Shown: positions 25,201-33,313 of the stretch, in pieces
How positions within the stretch are numbered: the first letter of the stretch is position 1
Layout of the letters: the number at the start of each line of letters is the position of its first letter
From: Anaerolineaceae bacterium
Lineage (GTDB): Bacteria > Chloroflexota > Anaerolineae > Anaerolineales > Anaerolineaceae
NCBI GenBank assembly: GCA_016841525.1
Contig: JAENYZ010000002.1
Span: 516,078-580,077 of the forward strand
DNA length: 64,000 nt
Direction: 5' to 3'
Translations under genes and position numbers: made by a program
The notes under the pieces: generated by a model
Told to the model about the DNA's origin: nothing
The model's database searches: none
Seen by the model: only the letters and a program-made list of their open reading frames with translations

Positions 25201-26952
25201 ATTGACACAGAGGAAGGCGACCGGCTTTACGGTATGTTTGATGCCTATGCCGATGCAGCTTATGCGACCTGGATTGGCCTGACTGAAGTAGACGTTGTGC
25301 GCGGCGCGGACGATGTGGTCAAAACAGCCGATGTTGAAATGGCTGAACCCGGTGATACGGTGACCTATACCATCACAATCAATAACTTCTCAACAAACCC
25401 CCTTGAATATACGATCTATGATGTGTTACCTGAGGGTGTCACTTATGTGCCCGATTCAGTGACAGGCGGTGCCGTTTATGATGATGGTACCAACGCAATC
25501 ACATGGTCAGGTACTGTTGAAGCAAGTTACCGTGATTATGTTGCCACCACCAGCGCGGAAGATCCTGCCTGTACCCTGGCGATTATGGCAGACGGAGACC
25601 CAACAGATGCTTACCTGGATTGGAAGACAACCAGTTACGGCTTCAGTGCCAATTCAAGCATTTTTGGTGAATTCTGGTATGGCGGATTCTCCGATTACGA
25701 ACCCTTCAATTACTACGGCATAGATTATACTGGCATGGACTTTACTGATGATGCCCGAGTTGGTTTTGATATGCTCGGATATGATTATATCAACCAGGAA
25801 TTCCCAAATCCTGCTGAGCCGAATAATACCCTGGGCATGTTCTGGGATGATTTTGTTGTTCAATACGACGCAGCCACAAACAAAGGCGTGTCATTGGTTG
25901 GTGATGGTGAAAGCTTCGCAACCGTTGAATATGATGATATCTACCTGTATGATTTCCCTGAATACACCATGGATGTTGAGATAGGTTTCTTCCTGCAACC
26001 GGATGATACACCAGGCGCTTATGAAGTTGTATACGCCTACGACAATATCACCCCTGGCTTCTTTGATGTCGCCACAGGTACTATCGGTATGGAAAATGTT
26101 GATGGCACGCAGGGTACAACCTTCAGTTACAATGATACCGAACTCACCATTGCAGATGGTTCCGCGATTTGTTTCGACTGGAAGCTCCTGGCGGCACCTC
26201 CTAAGGAGATCACCTTCCAGGTGACGGTTGATGCTGAATCATTCATAGGTGAGATTGTCAATGAAGCACTCCATGACAATGACCACTTGGGCACGGATGA
26301 GGAATCTGCTCTGGCAACCTTTGCTTTACCGGCAATCGAACCAGTGATCAATGAATATCTTGCTGATCACTCTGGATCGGATGTAGTTGAATACGTTGAG
26401 ATTTTTGGTACCGAGGAGATTGATTACTCTGCTTATACAGTATTAGAGATCGAAGGTGATAGCGGCAGTACAGTTGGTTATATTGATCATGTCATTCCTG
26501 TTGGAACTACCGACATCAATGGTTTGTACCTCGCTTCGCTCAATGCAAACGATCTTGAAAATGGAACGATCTCTCTATTGCTTGTGAAGGATTTCACCGG
26601 CGCATACGGAGAGGACATCGATACGGATGATGATGGCGTGATTGATTATGAACCATGGTCCGCAATGGTCGATTCGGTCGGAGTCTTTGACGGCGGCGTT
26701 GACGATATTGCATATGGGCCAACAATTCTTGAACCTTATTTTGATGGATTTGCATATGATCCAGGTGGCGCTTCACGTATTCCGGATGGTTATGATACAG
26801 ATGCCCCGTCAGATTGGGTTCGGAATGACTATGATGGCGCTGGCCTACCCGGTTTTACTGGTACACCTGAGTTTGGTGAAGCTTACAATACACCAGGCGA
26901 TTTCAACAGGATTGTACCCATAAATCTCTATCTGCCGATAATTTTGCGATAA
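22282..26952 (+). CDS. Large secreted subtilisin-like serine protease (S8)
   Basis: 1556 residues. A Sec signal peptide (MKRKLFKLFTIVLMASF, ending near AIAQ) is followed by an I9-type propeptide (~residues 70-150). The catalytic triad is Asp in VGMIDSGINFDHP, His in SNGHGTHTAS and Ser in GTSMSSPHDAGAAALL; AGNSGP carries the oxyanion Asn. A PA domain is inserted between His and Ser (ALIQRGTCTFTEKV). Beta-rich domains follow, including a DUF11-like repeat (PGDTVTYTITINN) and a lamin-tail-like region (VINEYLADHSGSDVVEYVEI). It ends in INLYLPIILR, a tail shared in form with the protein at 54394. An AGGAG Shine-Dalgarno and its own terminator flank it. It likely degrades extracellular protein. Confidence 0.95.
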   Translation: MKRKLFKLFTIVLMASFVFSPAIAQTPTADQPPKFPVNEGLEPVGDLGLGEKFSQVEPDEVINFDKVSRYIVLFEDESLVVHQGAADRAVDPEAYLEELASKRTSTLAAAEATIGRSIEVRYVYDVILNGVSVEMTRGEALQLENVPGIRKVLLDTTETLDTDAGPAWIGADTIWDGSAVPDAIGNKGEGILVGMIDSGINFDHPSFSDTPADSFVYEWAGDYLGVCAPGADPNYAAACNDKLVGAYTYTDDNPAEPITPEDSNGHGTHTASTVAGNAVETEFMGETVTVSGMAPHAQIIAYDACYPTPTGGSCAGEDLLAAVQQAVLDGVDIINYSISGGENPYGDAVELAFLEAFDAGVVVSASAGNSGPDAGTVGHRSPWVITTAASTHNRKFTSQVNFSDPLYQGIATLAGELPFTTEFVGADVKFAGEDGNPLGCLDPGYTTDNFYDGAVALIQRGTCTFTEKVVTAEAYGASAVLVFTDDRAPGAMAVDGSTVPNVMLDISGVLGLEIANWVTAQTDETVDISTVGYYLNDAYGDIMADFSSRGPNNTFDVLKPDVTAPGVEILAAVQDGTIAPSPDAEFDLYQGTSMSSPHDAGAAALLYAQHPTWTPAMIKSALMLTAYDELVKEDKTTPADLFDIGAGHVRLEMAGLIGLAMDETYDNMLAADPSEGGDVKTLNIPSLYNSQCVGECSWTRTFTSVAGVSATYTVTAPDWITVDPVEFTIDPGATQEITITADVAGLTADEWAFGNIEFNTLALHTGGKEISDVAVPAAVLPVAANLPEWVSFESHRDADSDTISDLIAVEITDLTVDTYGFVKGEPIDIELAEDPTNGDAFDDLSQVWYTTIDMTNGAARAVAEITASTAPDVDLFWGFDVNDDGMPQSGELYESSATATAFEYLSDWGFPPGFYDVWVLVQNWTGSGTATDDITLTLGVVPWEPVAPPTMTVLGPETNPAGVPFELDVLWHDIDTEEGDRLYGMFDAYADAAYATWIGLTEVDVVRGADDVVKTADVEMAEPGDTVTYTITINNFSTNPLEYTIYDVLPEGVTYVPDSVTGGAVYDDGTNAITWSGTVEASYRDYVATTSAEDPACTLAIMADGDPTDAYLDWKTTSYGFSANSSIFGEFWYGGFSDYEPFNYYGIDYTGMDFTDDARVGFDMLGYDYINQEFPNPAEPNNTLGMFWDDFVVQYDAATNKGVSLVGDGESFATVEYDDIYLYDFPEYTMDVEIGFFLQPDDTPGAYEVVYAYDNITPGFFDVATGTIGMENVDGTQGTTFSYNDTELTIADGSAICFDWKLLAAPPKEITFQVTVDAESFIGEIVNEALHDNDHLGTDEESALATFALPAIEPVINEYLADHSGSDVVEYVEIFGTEEIDYSAYTVLEIEGDSGSTVGYIDHVIPVGTTDINGLYLASLNANDLENGTISLLLVKDFTGAYGEDIDTDDDGVIDYEPWSAMVDSVGVFDGGVDDIAYGPTILEPYFDGFAYDPGGASRIPDGYDTDAPSDWVRNDYDGAGLPGFTGTPEFGEAYNTPGDFNRIVPINLYLPIILR

Positions 26953-26976
26953 GATTCAGTAATTCACTCACTATTT

Positions 26977-27010
26977 ATCCCTGCTCTCCAAAAGAGGGCA
27001 GGGATTTTTT
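26977..27010 (+). terminator. Terminator after the subtilase gene
   Basis: A 12-bp stem with one G-T pair (26977-26988 with 26993-27004) followed by six T, 24 bases past the stop. Confidence 0.88.
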
Positions 27011-27213
27011 GTTACATCTTGAGCAAGTTGTGAGCAGAAAATCCTCAATTGATACGCATTTGTTATATCTAAATCAGTTTTAAATCCCCCCATGCATACA
27101 ATTCAATGTTAAAATAATATGTGGATAAGAAATAATCAATCAAATTTTCTTCGTAGTTTCTCCTTTATTTACAGTTAGATATTCCTCATACCTTGGTTTT
27201 TGGAGGTGGCAAG

Positions 27214-30200
27214 ATGGACCAGATCTTTATCGCACGGGAACAGCAGCTAAAGCAGTTGAGCGAGTGGTTGGCGCAGGCGGTTGCAGGGCATGGCCAGGTG
27301 AGCTTTGTCAGCGGGGAGGCTGGCAGCGGCAAGAGCACCCTTGTTAACGAATTCATCAAACGGGCACAGAAGCAGGACAAGGACCTGGCAGCAGCTGTAG
27401 GCTTGTGTGATGCCCAGACGGGCTTGGGTGATGCCTATTTGCCCTTCAGGGAGGTAATGGGGCAGCTGACGGGAGATGTGGATGCTAAGCTGGCACAGGG
27501 CGCCATCACCCAGGAGAATGCGGGCAGACTGAAAAATATGCTGGTGCTGGCTGGGCAGGCGATTGTGGACGTGGGCCCGGACTTGATTGGCGTATTTGTG
27601 CCGGGTGTAGGGCTGGCGACCAAACTGGGGACCTTTGTGGCGGAGAAAGTCGGTTGGCTGGAGAAGCTGGAAAAGCTGGTAAACAAGCCCAAGGAAAAGC
27701 TGGGAGAAAGCGGCATCCAGGAAAGCCACATCTTTGAGCAGTACGCCAACGTGCTGTGTCGGATATCGGAGAAGAATCCATTGCTGATCATCCTGGATGA
27801 CTTGCATTGGGCTGATGCCGCCTCAATCAATTTGCTGTTTCACCTGGGGAGGCGAATTGGAGAGCATCGCATCATGATCCTGGGTACCTATCGCAGTGCA
27901 GAGGTGGCCATTGGCCGTGGTGGGGAGCGGCATCCGTTGGAAAAGGTGCTGGCAGAATTCAAGCGTTACTTTGGAGAGATCATTCTTGACCTGGATCAAG
28001 CAGTTGAGGAGGAGGGTAGGTCCTTTGTTGCTGAATTTTTGGGGACGGAACCCAACAAACTGGATGAAGCATTCAAAGATAAGCTTTACGAGCATACCGG
28101 TGGACATCCCTTGTTCACTGTGGAACTGCTGAGGAATATACAGGAGCGCGGTGACCTGGTAAAAGATCAAGAAGGGTTGTGGATAGAGAGTCAGTATTTG
28201 GATTGGAACAAATTACCAACGAAAGTGGAGGGTGTGATTGAGGAACGGATTGGCCGTTTGCAGGCGGAGTTAAAAGAGGTTCTGACGGTGGGAAGCGTGC
28301 AGGGAGAGGACTTCACAGCAGAGGTTGTGGCGCGGGTGCAGCAAGCTGAGGCTGGGGGCTTGATCCGGAAGTTGAGCGGAGAATTGGAGCGTCAGCACCG
28401 GTTGGTGCATGGGGAGGGGATCAGGCGGTTAGATCCGGGTGGACAGCGACTATCCCTATTCAGGTTTCAGCACAATCTATTCAGGTCCTATTTATACAAT
28501 GAATTAAGCGAAGCTGAACGTGTCTACCTGCATGAGGATGTGGGGAGGGCGTTGGAGGCGCTGTATGCCGAGCAGGCGGATGAGATTGCCGTGCTGTTGG
28601 CACTGCATTTTGAGAGGGCAGGGGTGGACGATAAGGCGCGACACTACCTGCAGAAGGCAGGTGAGCAGGCCGCTGAAAGATATGCCAACGAGGAAGCGAT
28701 TGAATACTTCACCCGGGCGCTGGAGATGACGCCTGAGACAGAGCTTGAAAAACGTTATGAACTATTGTTATTAAGGGAAAGTATCTACAGTCAAAAGGGA
28801 GATGTTGAATTACAACAACAGGATATTGACACTTTGATGGATATTGTTTACCAGGTAAATAACGAACACTGGTTGGCTGAAGTGTTATATCGAAAATCTC
28901 AATATAATCAAAGGGTTGGTGATTTCCAATCAGTCGTGGAAATTGCAAATGATCTGATTCGACTCTCAGATGTCTTGCATGATAACAAAGTTAAAATTAG
29001 AGGTCATCTTGTGGCGGGAGTGGCTGAAACAAGCAGAGGGAATCAAGAGATTGCCAGAGATCATTTAGTAAAATCCTTGGAATTAGCAAGCAATGAAGGG
29101 CGGCAGCACGAAGAAATGCAATGTTTGAGAAGTCTTTCCAGCATTGAAAGAGAACAAAGCAACTTTGATGAAGCCATTACCTATTGTAAAAGCGCTTTAG
29201 AGTTAGCTAAAAAAAATTATGAAAGAATTGAAGAAAGCAAAATATTAATCATATTAGGAAATCTTTCAAGTGACCAGGGCAATGAAAGCAAAGCGCGATT
29301 CTTTTATGAGGAAGCTTTGCCAATCCTAAGAGAGGTTGGATCGCGACCTAATGAAGCGATACTGCTGAGCAATATGGGTTGTACCTATGCCAATAAGGGT
29401 GATTATAGAACTGCATTACCCTATTTTGAGCAAGCACGGAAAATAAGTCACGATGTGGGTTATCGTGAAATGGAATGTGTTGCCCTTGGCAATCTTGGTG
29501 AGCTATCTGCATCCTTAGGGGATTTTATTGAAGCTAAAAATTACTTCAATGAGGCTCTAGAAATCAACAGGGAAATAGGATATAAATTTTCGGAAATGAT
29601 CGTTTTAAGTCAATTGGGACAAATATTTGAAAGTCTTGGAGAATATTCGCTGGCTAGAGAATATCTTGAAAAATCACTCTTACTCACTATTGAATTAGAA
29701 TCTAAAGAGTGGGAGGTTAAGCTGCATTCAGAAATTGGTAGGCTGTTAGATGCCGCTGGTTTATATAATGAGGCAAATGAGGAATTAATTAAGGCTATTG
29801 AAATTACTAAGAATTTTGATGTTAAATCGGAAGAATGTGATGCATGGGCGTATCGAGGTTTATTGCTTCATCATTTGAATCAGAATCGAGAAGCGGAAAC
29901 TTCTATCAATAAAGCTTTAAATATTGCAAATGGTATAGACGTGGAATCAACTGAGAGATTTGCATATCTGCATTTGGGTAATGTTTTAACCTCATTAGAA
30001 AATTATGATAAGGCCAGAGATTGTTATTCAAAATGTATAAAAATGGCCAATATTATGGGACAAACTTATTTGATTCCCGAAATACAAGCTGGTCAGGCAA
30101 GGGTTGCTGTGTTAGAAGGCAAGCTGGATGAGGCGATGAAATATATTGAGCAGATTCTGGATTACCTCAAAAACCGCAATCTAGTCGGCACAGATGAACC

Positions 30201-30396
30201 CATGCGCATCTACCTGACCTGCTGCCAGGTTTTGCAAGCAGTTGGCGATCCTCGTGCAGACGAGATAATCACACAAGCCCACAGTATTCTGGAAGCGCGG
30301 GCAAACGAGATCACTGATGATGTGATGCGTCAATCTTATCTTGAAAATGTAGAAGCCAACCTGGCTGTCCTTCAGGCATACCATGGGCTTTCTTGA
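27214..30396 (+). CDS. AAA/STAND ATPase with TPR array
   Basis: The 1060-residue protein starts at MDQIFIAREQQL; GGAGG lies seven bases before this ATG, so an in-frame TTG further upstream is not needed. Residues ~1-330 are an AAA_16-type ATPase (P-loop SGEAGSGKST; Walker B-like LLIILDDLHWAD). Residues ~490 to the end are about a dozen TPR units (for example LSNMGCTYANKGDYRTALPYFEQA). No DNA-binding, kinase or enzymatic output domain is visible, so it may be a scaffold or switch. Codon and base use change inside the gene: G-rich to about 28730, AT-rich to about 30130, then mixed. Relatives are found at 46273 and 56131. Confidence 0.85.
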   Translation: MDQIFIAREQQLKQLSEWLAQAVAGHGQVSFVSGEAGSGKSTLVNEFIKRAQKQDKDLAAAVGLCDAQTGLGDAYLPFREVMGQLTGDVDAKLAQGAITQENAGRLKNMLVLAGQAIVDVGPDLIGVFVPGVGLATKLGTFVAEKVGWLEKLEKLVNKPKEKLGESGIQESHIFEQYANVLCRISEKNPLLIILDDLHWADAASINLLFHLGRRIGEHRIMILGTYRSAEVAIGRGGERHPLEKVLAEFKRYFGEIILDLDQAVEEEGRSFVAEFLGTEPNKLDEAFKDKLYEHTGGHPLFTVELLRNIQERGDLVKDQEGLWIESQYLDWNKLPTKVEGVIEERIGRLQAELKEVLTVGSVQGEDFTAEVVARVQQAEAGGLIRKLSGELERQHRLVHGEGIRRLDPGGQRLSLFRFQHNLFRSYLYNELSEAERVYLHEDVGRALEALYAEQADEIAVLLALHFERAGVDDKARHYLQKAGEQAAERYANEEAIEYFTRALEMTPETELEKRYELLLLRESIYSQKGDVELQQQDIDTLMDIVYQVNNEHWLAEVLYRKSQYNQRVGDFQSVVEIANDLIRLSDVLHDNKVKIRGHLVAGVAETSRGNQEIARDHLVKSLELASNEGRQHEEMQCLRSLSSIEREQSNFDEAITYCKSALELAKKNYERIEESKILIILGNLSSDQGNESKARFFYEEALPILREVGSRPNEAILLSNMGCTYANKGDYRTALPYFEQARKISHDVGYREMECVALGNLGELSASLGDFIEAKNYFNEALEINREIGYKFSEMIVLSQLGQIFESLGEYSLAREYLEKSLLLTIELESKEWEVKLHSEIGRLLDAAGLYNEANEELIKAIEITKNFDVKSEECDAWAYRGLLLHHLNQNREAETSINKALNIANGIDVESTERFAYLHLGNVLTSLENYDKARDCYSKCIKMANIMGQTYLIPEIQAGQARVAVLEGKLDEAMKYIEQILDYLKNRNLVGTDEPMRIYLTCCQVLQAVGDPRADEIITQAHSILEARANEITDDVMRQSYLENVEANLAVLQAYHGLS

Positions 30397-30444
30397 TTTG
30401 GGACAATCTTTAAATGTTTGATCTACTTCCCTTTGATTTGTTAT

Positions 30445-31083
30445 TCACAAACTGAAACCACACGTCCTCAATATCGTCAGCGCAATTAGCATGTGGCCTT
30501 CCCGGGTCGGATGAACCCGGTCTGCTGTCCAGTACTTCGTGGGCTTGGAGAGCATTGCCCAATCGAAGGCGGGCTGCAGGTGTACAACAGGAAGATCAAA
30601 TTCCTCACCGATCGTATCAACAGCAGACTGGTATTCGCTCAGTTTTTTACGGAATGGGTTTTCTTCATTTTGTTCCGCTAAATATGGTGCAATAAGGCGG
30701 ATTTCCATCCTTGGAACGGTCCGTGCACCTCTTAGCAACTGCTTATAGGTGTTGGTAAACTCAGGAAGCGAGACCGCTTCATCCCGATCACCTTCGAAGT
30801 AGCGCCAAACATCATTCACACCGATAAAGATAAATAACCAGTCAGGGCTGATTTCAAGTACGTCCGACCGCCAGCGGGATTTGAGGTCCAGGATGGTGTT
30901 CCCGCTGATCCCTTTGTTGATCACGTTGAGTTTTAGTTCGGGATAGCCCGCCTGGAGCAGGTCATGGATGAGATGGACATAGCCGTCACCTAACGGGTTG
31001 AAGGCGGGTTCTCTTCTGCCGCAGTCGGAGATGCTGTCACCGATGAACTCGATGGTTTGTTTAGCCTTGAATAAGAGCGTCAT
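30445..31083 (-). CDS. SGNH/GDSL hydrolase
   Basis: The 212-residue enzyme has the SGNH blocks in order: IEFIGDSISD (Ser nucleophile), NKGISGNTILDL (Gly), IFIGVNDVW (Asn) and TADRVHPTREGHML (Asp and His). Such enzymes hydrolyse acyl esters of lipids or of acetylated sugars. No signal peptide is present, so a cytosolic carbohydrate esterase is the more likely role. AAGGAA precedes the ATG. It converges on the AAA/TPR gene. Confidence 0.88.
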   Translation of the reverse strand: MTLLFKAKQTIEFIGDSISDCGRREPAFNPLGDGYVHLIHDLLQAGYPELKLNVINKGISGNTILDLKSRWRSDVLEISPDWLFIFIGVNDVWRYFEGDRDEAVSLPEFTNTYKQLLRGARTVPRMEIRLIAPYLAEQNEENPFRKKLSEYQSAVDTIGEEFDLPVVHLQPAFDWAMLSKPTKYWTADRVHPTREGHMLIALTILRTCGFSL

Positions 31084-31182
31084 TTGAAGTTCCTTTTGGT
31101 ATTGTCTTAAGACATATTATAAATGCCTTTTTGTAAGGGTGCTTGGGATTCTGATGGTGAATTGAATTTGTGGTTATTATTT

Positions 31183-31250
31183 CCCCCTGTTTGCAGGGGG
31201 TATCCCTCATTCGTCACGCCTTTGGCGTGCCACCTTCCCCCGAGGGAAGG
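31183..31250. repeat. Triple-hairpin palindromic repeat (same family as 40531-40665)
   Basis: Three hairpins follow each other: 31183-31200 (CCCCCT/AGGGGG type), 31215-31229 (CACGCC/GGCGTG) and 31233-31250 (CCTTCCC/GGGAAGG). CCTCATTCG precedes the second. The order CTCAT-C-G, small hairpin, CCTTC hairpin equals the right arm of the element at 40621-40665, although the stem sequences differ. Confidence 0.65.
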
Positions 31251-31394
31251 CATCTGGTGGTCATGGATTAAGATGTGGTTAGCAATCCAATATTGGTCCT
31301 CACTTCTTTCGTAGTGATCGTGCCTCATCCATCACGTCGTATCTCCTCTGCACCTAAAGGTGTTACGCTGCGCTTCAGGGAAGGCTCAAAGTGT

Positions 31395-31427
31395 GTCACG
31401 TAGGTTGCTAATGCAACCATACGTGAC
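31395..31427. repeat. Hairpin with one bulged base
   Basis: GTCACGTA-GGTTGC and its inverted copy (GCAACC-A-TACGTGAC) pair over 14 bp with one extra base and a 4-base loop. No T tract follows. It adjoins the repeat cluster and may be part of a degraded element. Confidence 0.45.
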
Positions 31428-31499
31428 CTGCGCCAAAGCAAAGGTCCTTCGAATGACCAAATTTTTATCTGAAAAAGAATTTACAGGAAGAATGTCATA

Positions 31500-31528
31500 T
31501 TGACTTCAGTATGCCAATTAAATAGAAT
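31500..31528 (+). promoter_or_regulatory. Sigma70 promoter of the arsR-permease operon
   Basis: TTGACT (31500-31505) and TAGAAT (31523-31528) with the ideal 17-base spacing; predicted transcription start near 31535, inside the operator candidate at 31532-31555. Confidence 0.65.
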
Positions 31529-31531
31529 CGC

Positions 31532-31555
31532 TTATATGCAAAAATTGATATATAA
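31532..31555. promoter_or_regulatory. Candidate ArsR operator, site 1
   Basis: A 24-base imperfect palindrome with TTATAT and ATATAA ends, containing ATATGCAAAAA. It directly follows the -10 and covers the predicted transcription start. The second copy at 31904-31925 shares ATATGCAAAAA and a (C/G)ATATAT right end. Confidence 0.55.
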
Positions 31556-31566
31556 TAAGTTCTGTT

Positions 31567-31890
31567 ATGAATACTTACAAAACGAAGGCTGATCTATTTC
31601 ACATCCTGTCCCACCCGGTTCGCTTGCAGATCCTGGATGAACTGCGCAAGCGGCAGGCTTGTGTCTGCCATCTGCAGGCTGTCACCAAGCGTCCCCAGGC
31701 TTACGTCTCCCAGCAATTAAAGATTTTGCGGGATGCTGATTTGGTGATCGACGAAAAAGACGGACAGAATGTTTTTTATCGCCTGACCTGCGACTTGACG
31801 CGTGAATTACTCAAAGAAACAATAGGTCAGGCAGGCGGACCCAGCCATCCGGAAGGCTGCACCTGCCCATTTTGTTCGCAGGAGAAATAA
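31567..31890 (+). CDS. ArsR/SmtB family metal(loid)-responsive repressor
   Basis: The 107-residue protein is a winged helix-turn-helix (FHILSHPVRLQILDELRK, then QAYVSQQLKILRDADLV). The metal-binding-type motif ACVCHL lies in the alpha-3 region where ArsR proteins have ECVCDL, and a second cysteine group, GCTCPFC, lies at the C-terminus. Both support sensing of arsenite, antimonite or a soft metal. No clear Shine-Dalgarno precedes the ATG. The permease and a thioredoxin-like protein follow in the same direction, giving a self-regulated efflux operon. Confidence 0.9.
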   Translation: MNTYKTKADLFHILSHPVRLQILDELRKRQACVCHLQAVTKRPQAYVSQQLKILRDADLVIDEKDGQNVFYRLTCDLTRELLKETIGQAGGPSHPEGCTCPFCSQEK

Positions 31891-31903
31891 AATTTTTAAC
31901 TGA

Positions 31904-31925
31904 ATATATGCAAAAAAACATATAT
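31904..31925. promoter_or_regulatory. Candidate ArsR operator, site 2
   Basis: Perfect 7-bp inverted repeat ATATATG / CATATAT around an 8-base A-rich spacer, just before the Shine-Dalgarno of the permease. It closely resembles site 1 and could tune the distal genes separately. Confidence 0.5.
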
Positions 31926-31936
31926 AAGGAGCCAAT

Positions 31937-33292
31937 TTGAACATCGCGAACACCATTTTCAACTTGCTGCAATCAGGCCTGGGTGGGCTTGCTGCCTATT
32001 TGGCTGCCCACGTGCTCTTATGCCTGCTGCCTGCATTCTTTATTGCCGGGGCTCTGGCAGCCCTGATGCCAAAAGAAGCTATCACCCGTTATTTAGGACG
32101 GGATGCACCAAAGTGGATTTCTTACCCGGCTTCAGCTCTTGGCGGGTTTTTTCTAGCGGTTTGTTCCTGCACGATCATGCCCTTGTTTGCCAGCATCTAC
32201 AAAAAAGGCGCCGGACTGGGACCGGCGATCACCTTTTTATTTGTTGGTCCGGCAGTTAATATTCTGGCAATTTCTTTCACCGGGGTTCAAATTGGGATGG
32301 ATATTGCCCTTGCCCGGGTGATCTTATCGATGGTCTTTGGTGTTCTTATTGGTTTGTTGATGGCCTGGTTCTTCAGGAAAGATGATGCCGCCCACGCAGA
32401 AGAAGCTAACAACAATAATATGTTCGCTGCAAAATCAACTATTCCAGGCCGGACAATTGTTTTCTTTTTGCTGCTTCTTGGCACCCTGCTGGCTGGCACT
32501 TTGCAGATTGGCCTTTTTAGAAATGTCTTTTTTGAATTCACAGTTCCTGGCTCCTGGCCCTCAAATCTTCAGAATTTCCTGGACAGCCTGATCCCACCCG
32601 ACCCCAGTTTGGGCATCGAAGGTGTCAGCGTTCATGGGCTGTTTTTGATCATTTTGTTGATTTTGATCGGCGTGTTTGCAATAAAGGGTTTCAAGGATCT
32701 TTATGAGGGATTTTCAACCTGGACTTATATCACCCTGGGATTGATCACGCTGACGTTGATCGCGGCTTCGTTTTCTGTCATGACGACTGAAGCAGGCTTG
32801 GAGATTGGTTTCAACGGGCGATTAATTGCTGAAACCCTGCTGTTGGCAGGCGCCTGGTGGATGATGGCGAAGAAATTTGAAGAAAGCCAACGTCAGGAAT
32901 GGCTTTGGGAGACATGGCGTTTTGTTAAGCAAATCATCCCATTGCTGCTGGTGGGTGTTTTTGCGGCATCCATTGCACGCGCGCTGATCCCTGCGGTCTG
33001 GATTCAAACCCTGGCAGGGCGAAACACGATCTGGGCGAATTTAGCTGGCGTGATTTTTGGCGTGTTCATGTACTTCCCAACATTGGTTGAAGTACCTGTA
33101 GCTCAAACATTCCTATCTTTGGGTATGCATCGGGGACCTTTATTGGCTTATTTACTGGCGGATCCCGAGTTGAGCTTGCAGTCGATCCTGATCACCAATT
33201 CAGTCATTGGTAAAAAGAAAACGGCGGTTTATGTCATTTTGGTAGCGATATTCAGCACCCTTGCTGGCTTGATATTTGGTTGGTTTGTATAA
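31937..33292 (+). CDS. ArsP/DUF318-type permease
   Basis: The 451-residue membrane protein has about ten hydrophobic segments. The repeated LGGFFLAVCSCTIMPLFASIYKKG and VGPAVNILAI segments are typical of the permease family (DUF318), which includes ArsP, an exporter of trivalent organoarsenicals. The Cys pair in AVCSCT is the likely metalloid site. The start is a TTG with AAGGAG six bases upstream. It lies between ArsR and a CPKC thioredoxin-like protein, the standard set for this family. The substrate could also be another thiophilic compound. Confidence 0.88.
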   Translation: MNIANTIFNLLQSGLGGLAAYLAAHVLLCLLPAFFIAGALAALMPKEAITRYLGRDAPKWISYPASALGGFFLAVCSCTIMPLFASIYKKGAGLGPAITFLFVGPAVNILAISFTGVQIGMDIALARVILSMVFGVLIGLLMAWFFRKDDAAHAEEANNNNMFAAKSTIPGRTIVFFLLLLGTLLAGTLQIGLFRNVFFEFTVPGSWPSNLQNFLDSLIPPDPSLGIEGVSVHGLFLIILLILIGVFAIKGFKDLYEGFSTWTYITLGLITLTLIAASFSVMTTEAGLEIGFNGRLIAETLLLAGAWWMMAKKFEESQRQEWLWETWRFVKQIIPLLLVGVFAASIARALIPAVWIQTLAGRNTIWANLAGVIFGVFMYFPTLVEVPVAQTFLSLGMHRGPLLAYLLADPELSLQSILITNSVIGKKKTAVYVILVAIFSTLAGLIFGWFV

Positions 33293-33313
33293 AATATAAA
33301 GGAGATTTTAAAA

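Larger units (their letters stand above)
31084..31566. other. 483-base intergenic region rich in palindromes
   Basis: It holds a cluster of hairpins at 31183-31250, a degraded relative near 31325-31375 (CTCATCCATCACG...), another hairpin at 31395-31427, and then the ArsR promoter and operator. I see no credible open reading frame with a ribosome binding site. Confidence 0.6.

Noticed and set aside
27247-27807. 186-codon antisense frame in the AAA/TPR gene
   Set aside because: Shadow of the G-rich ATPase region; no start signal and no recognisable protein.
31107-31328. 73-codon minus-strand frame in the repeat cluster
   Set aside because: Composed of palindromic repeat sequence and lacks a ribosome binding site.
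31183-31427. CRISPR array
   Set aside because: The repeats are palindromes of differing sequence, not direct repeats with regular spacers.
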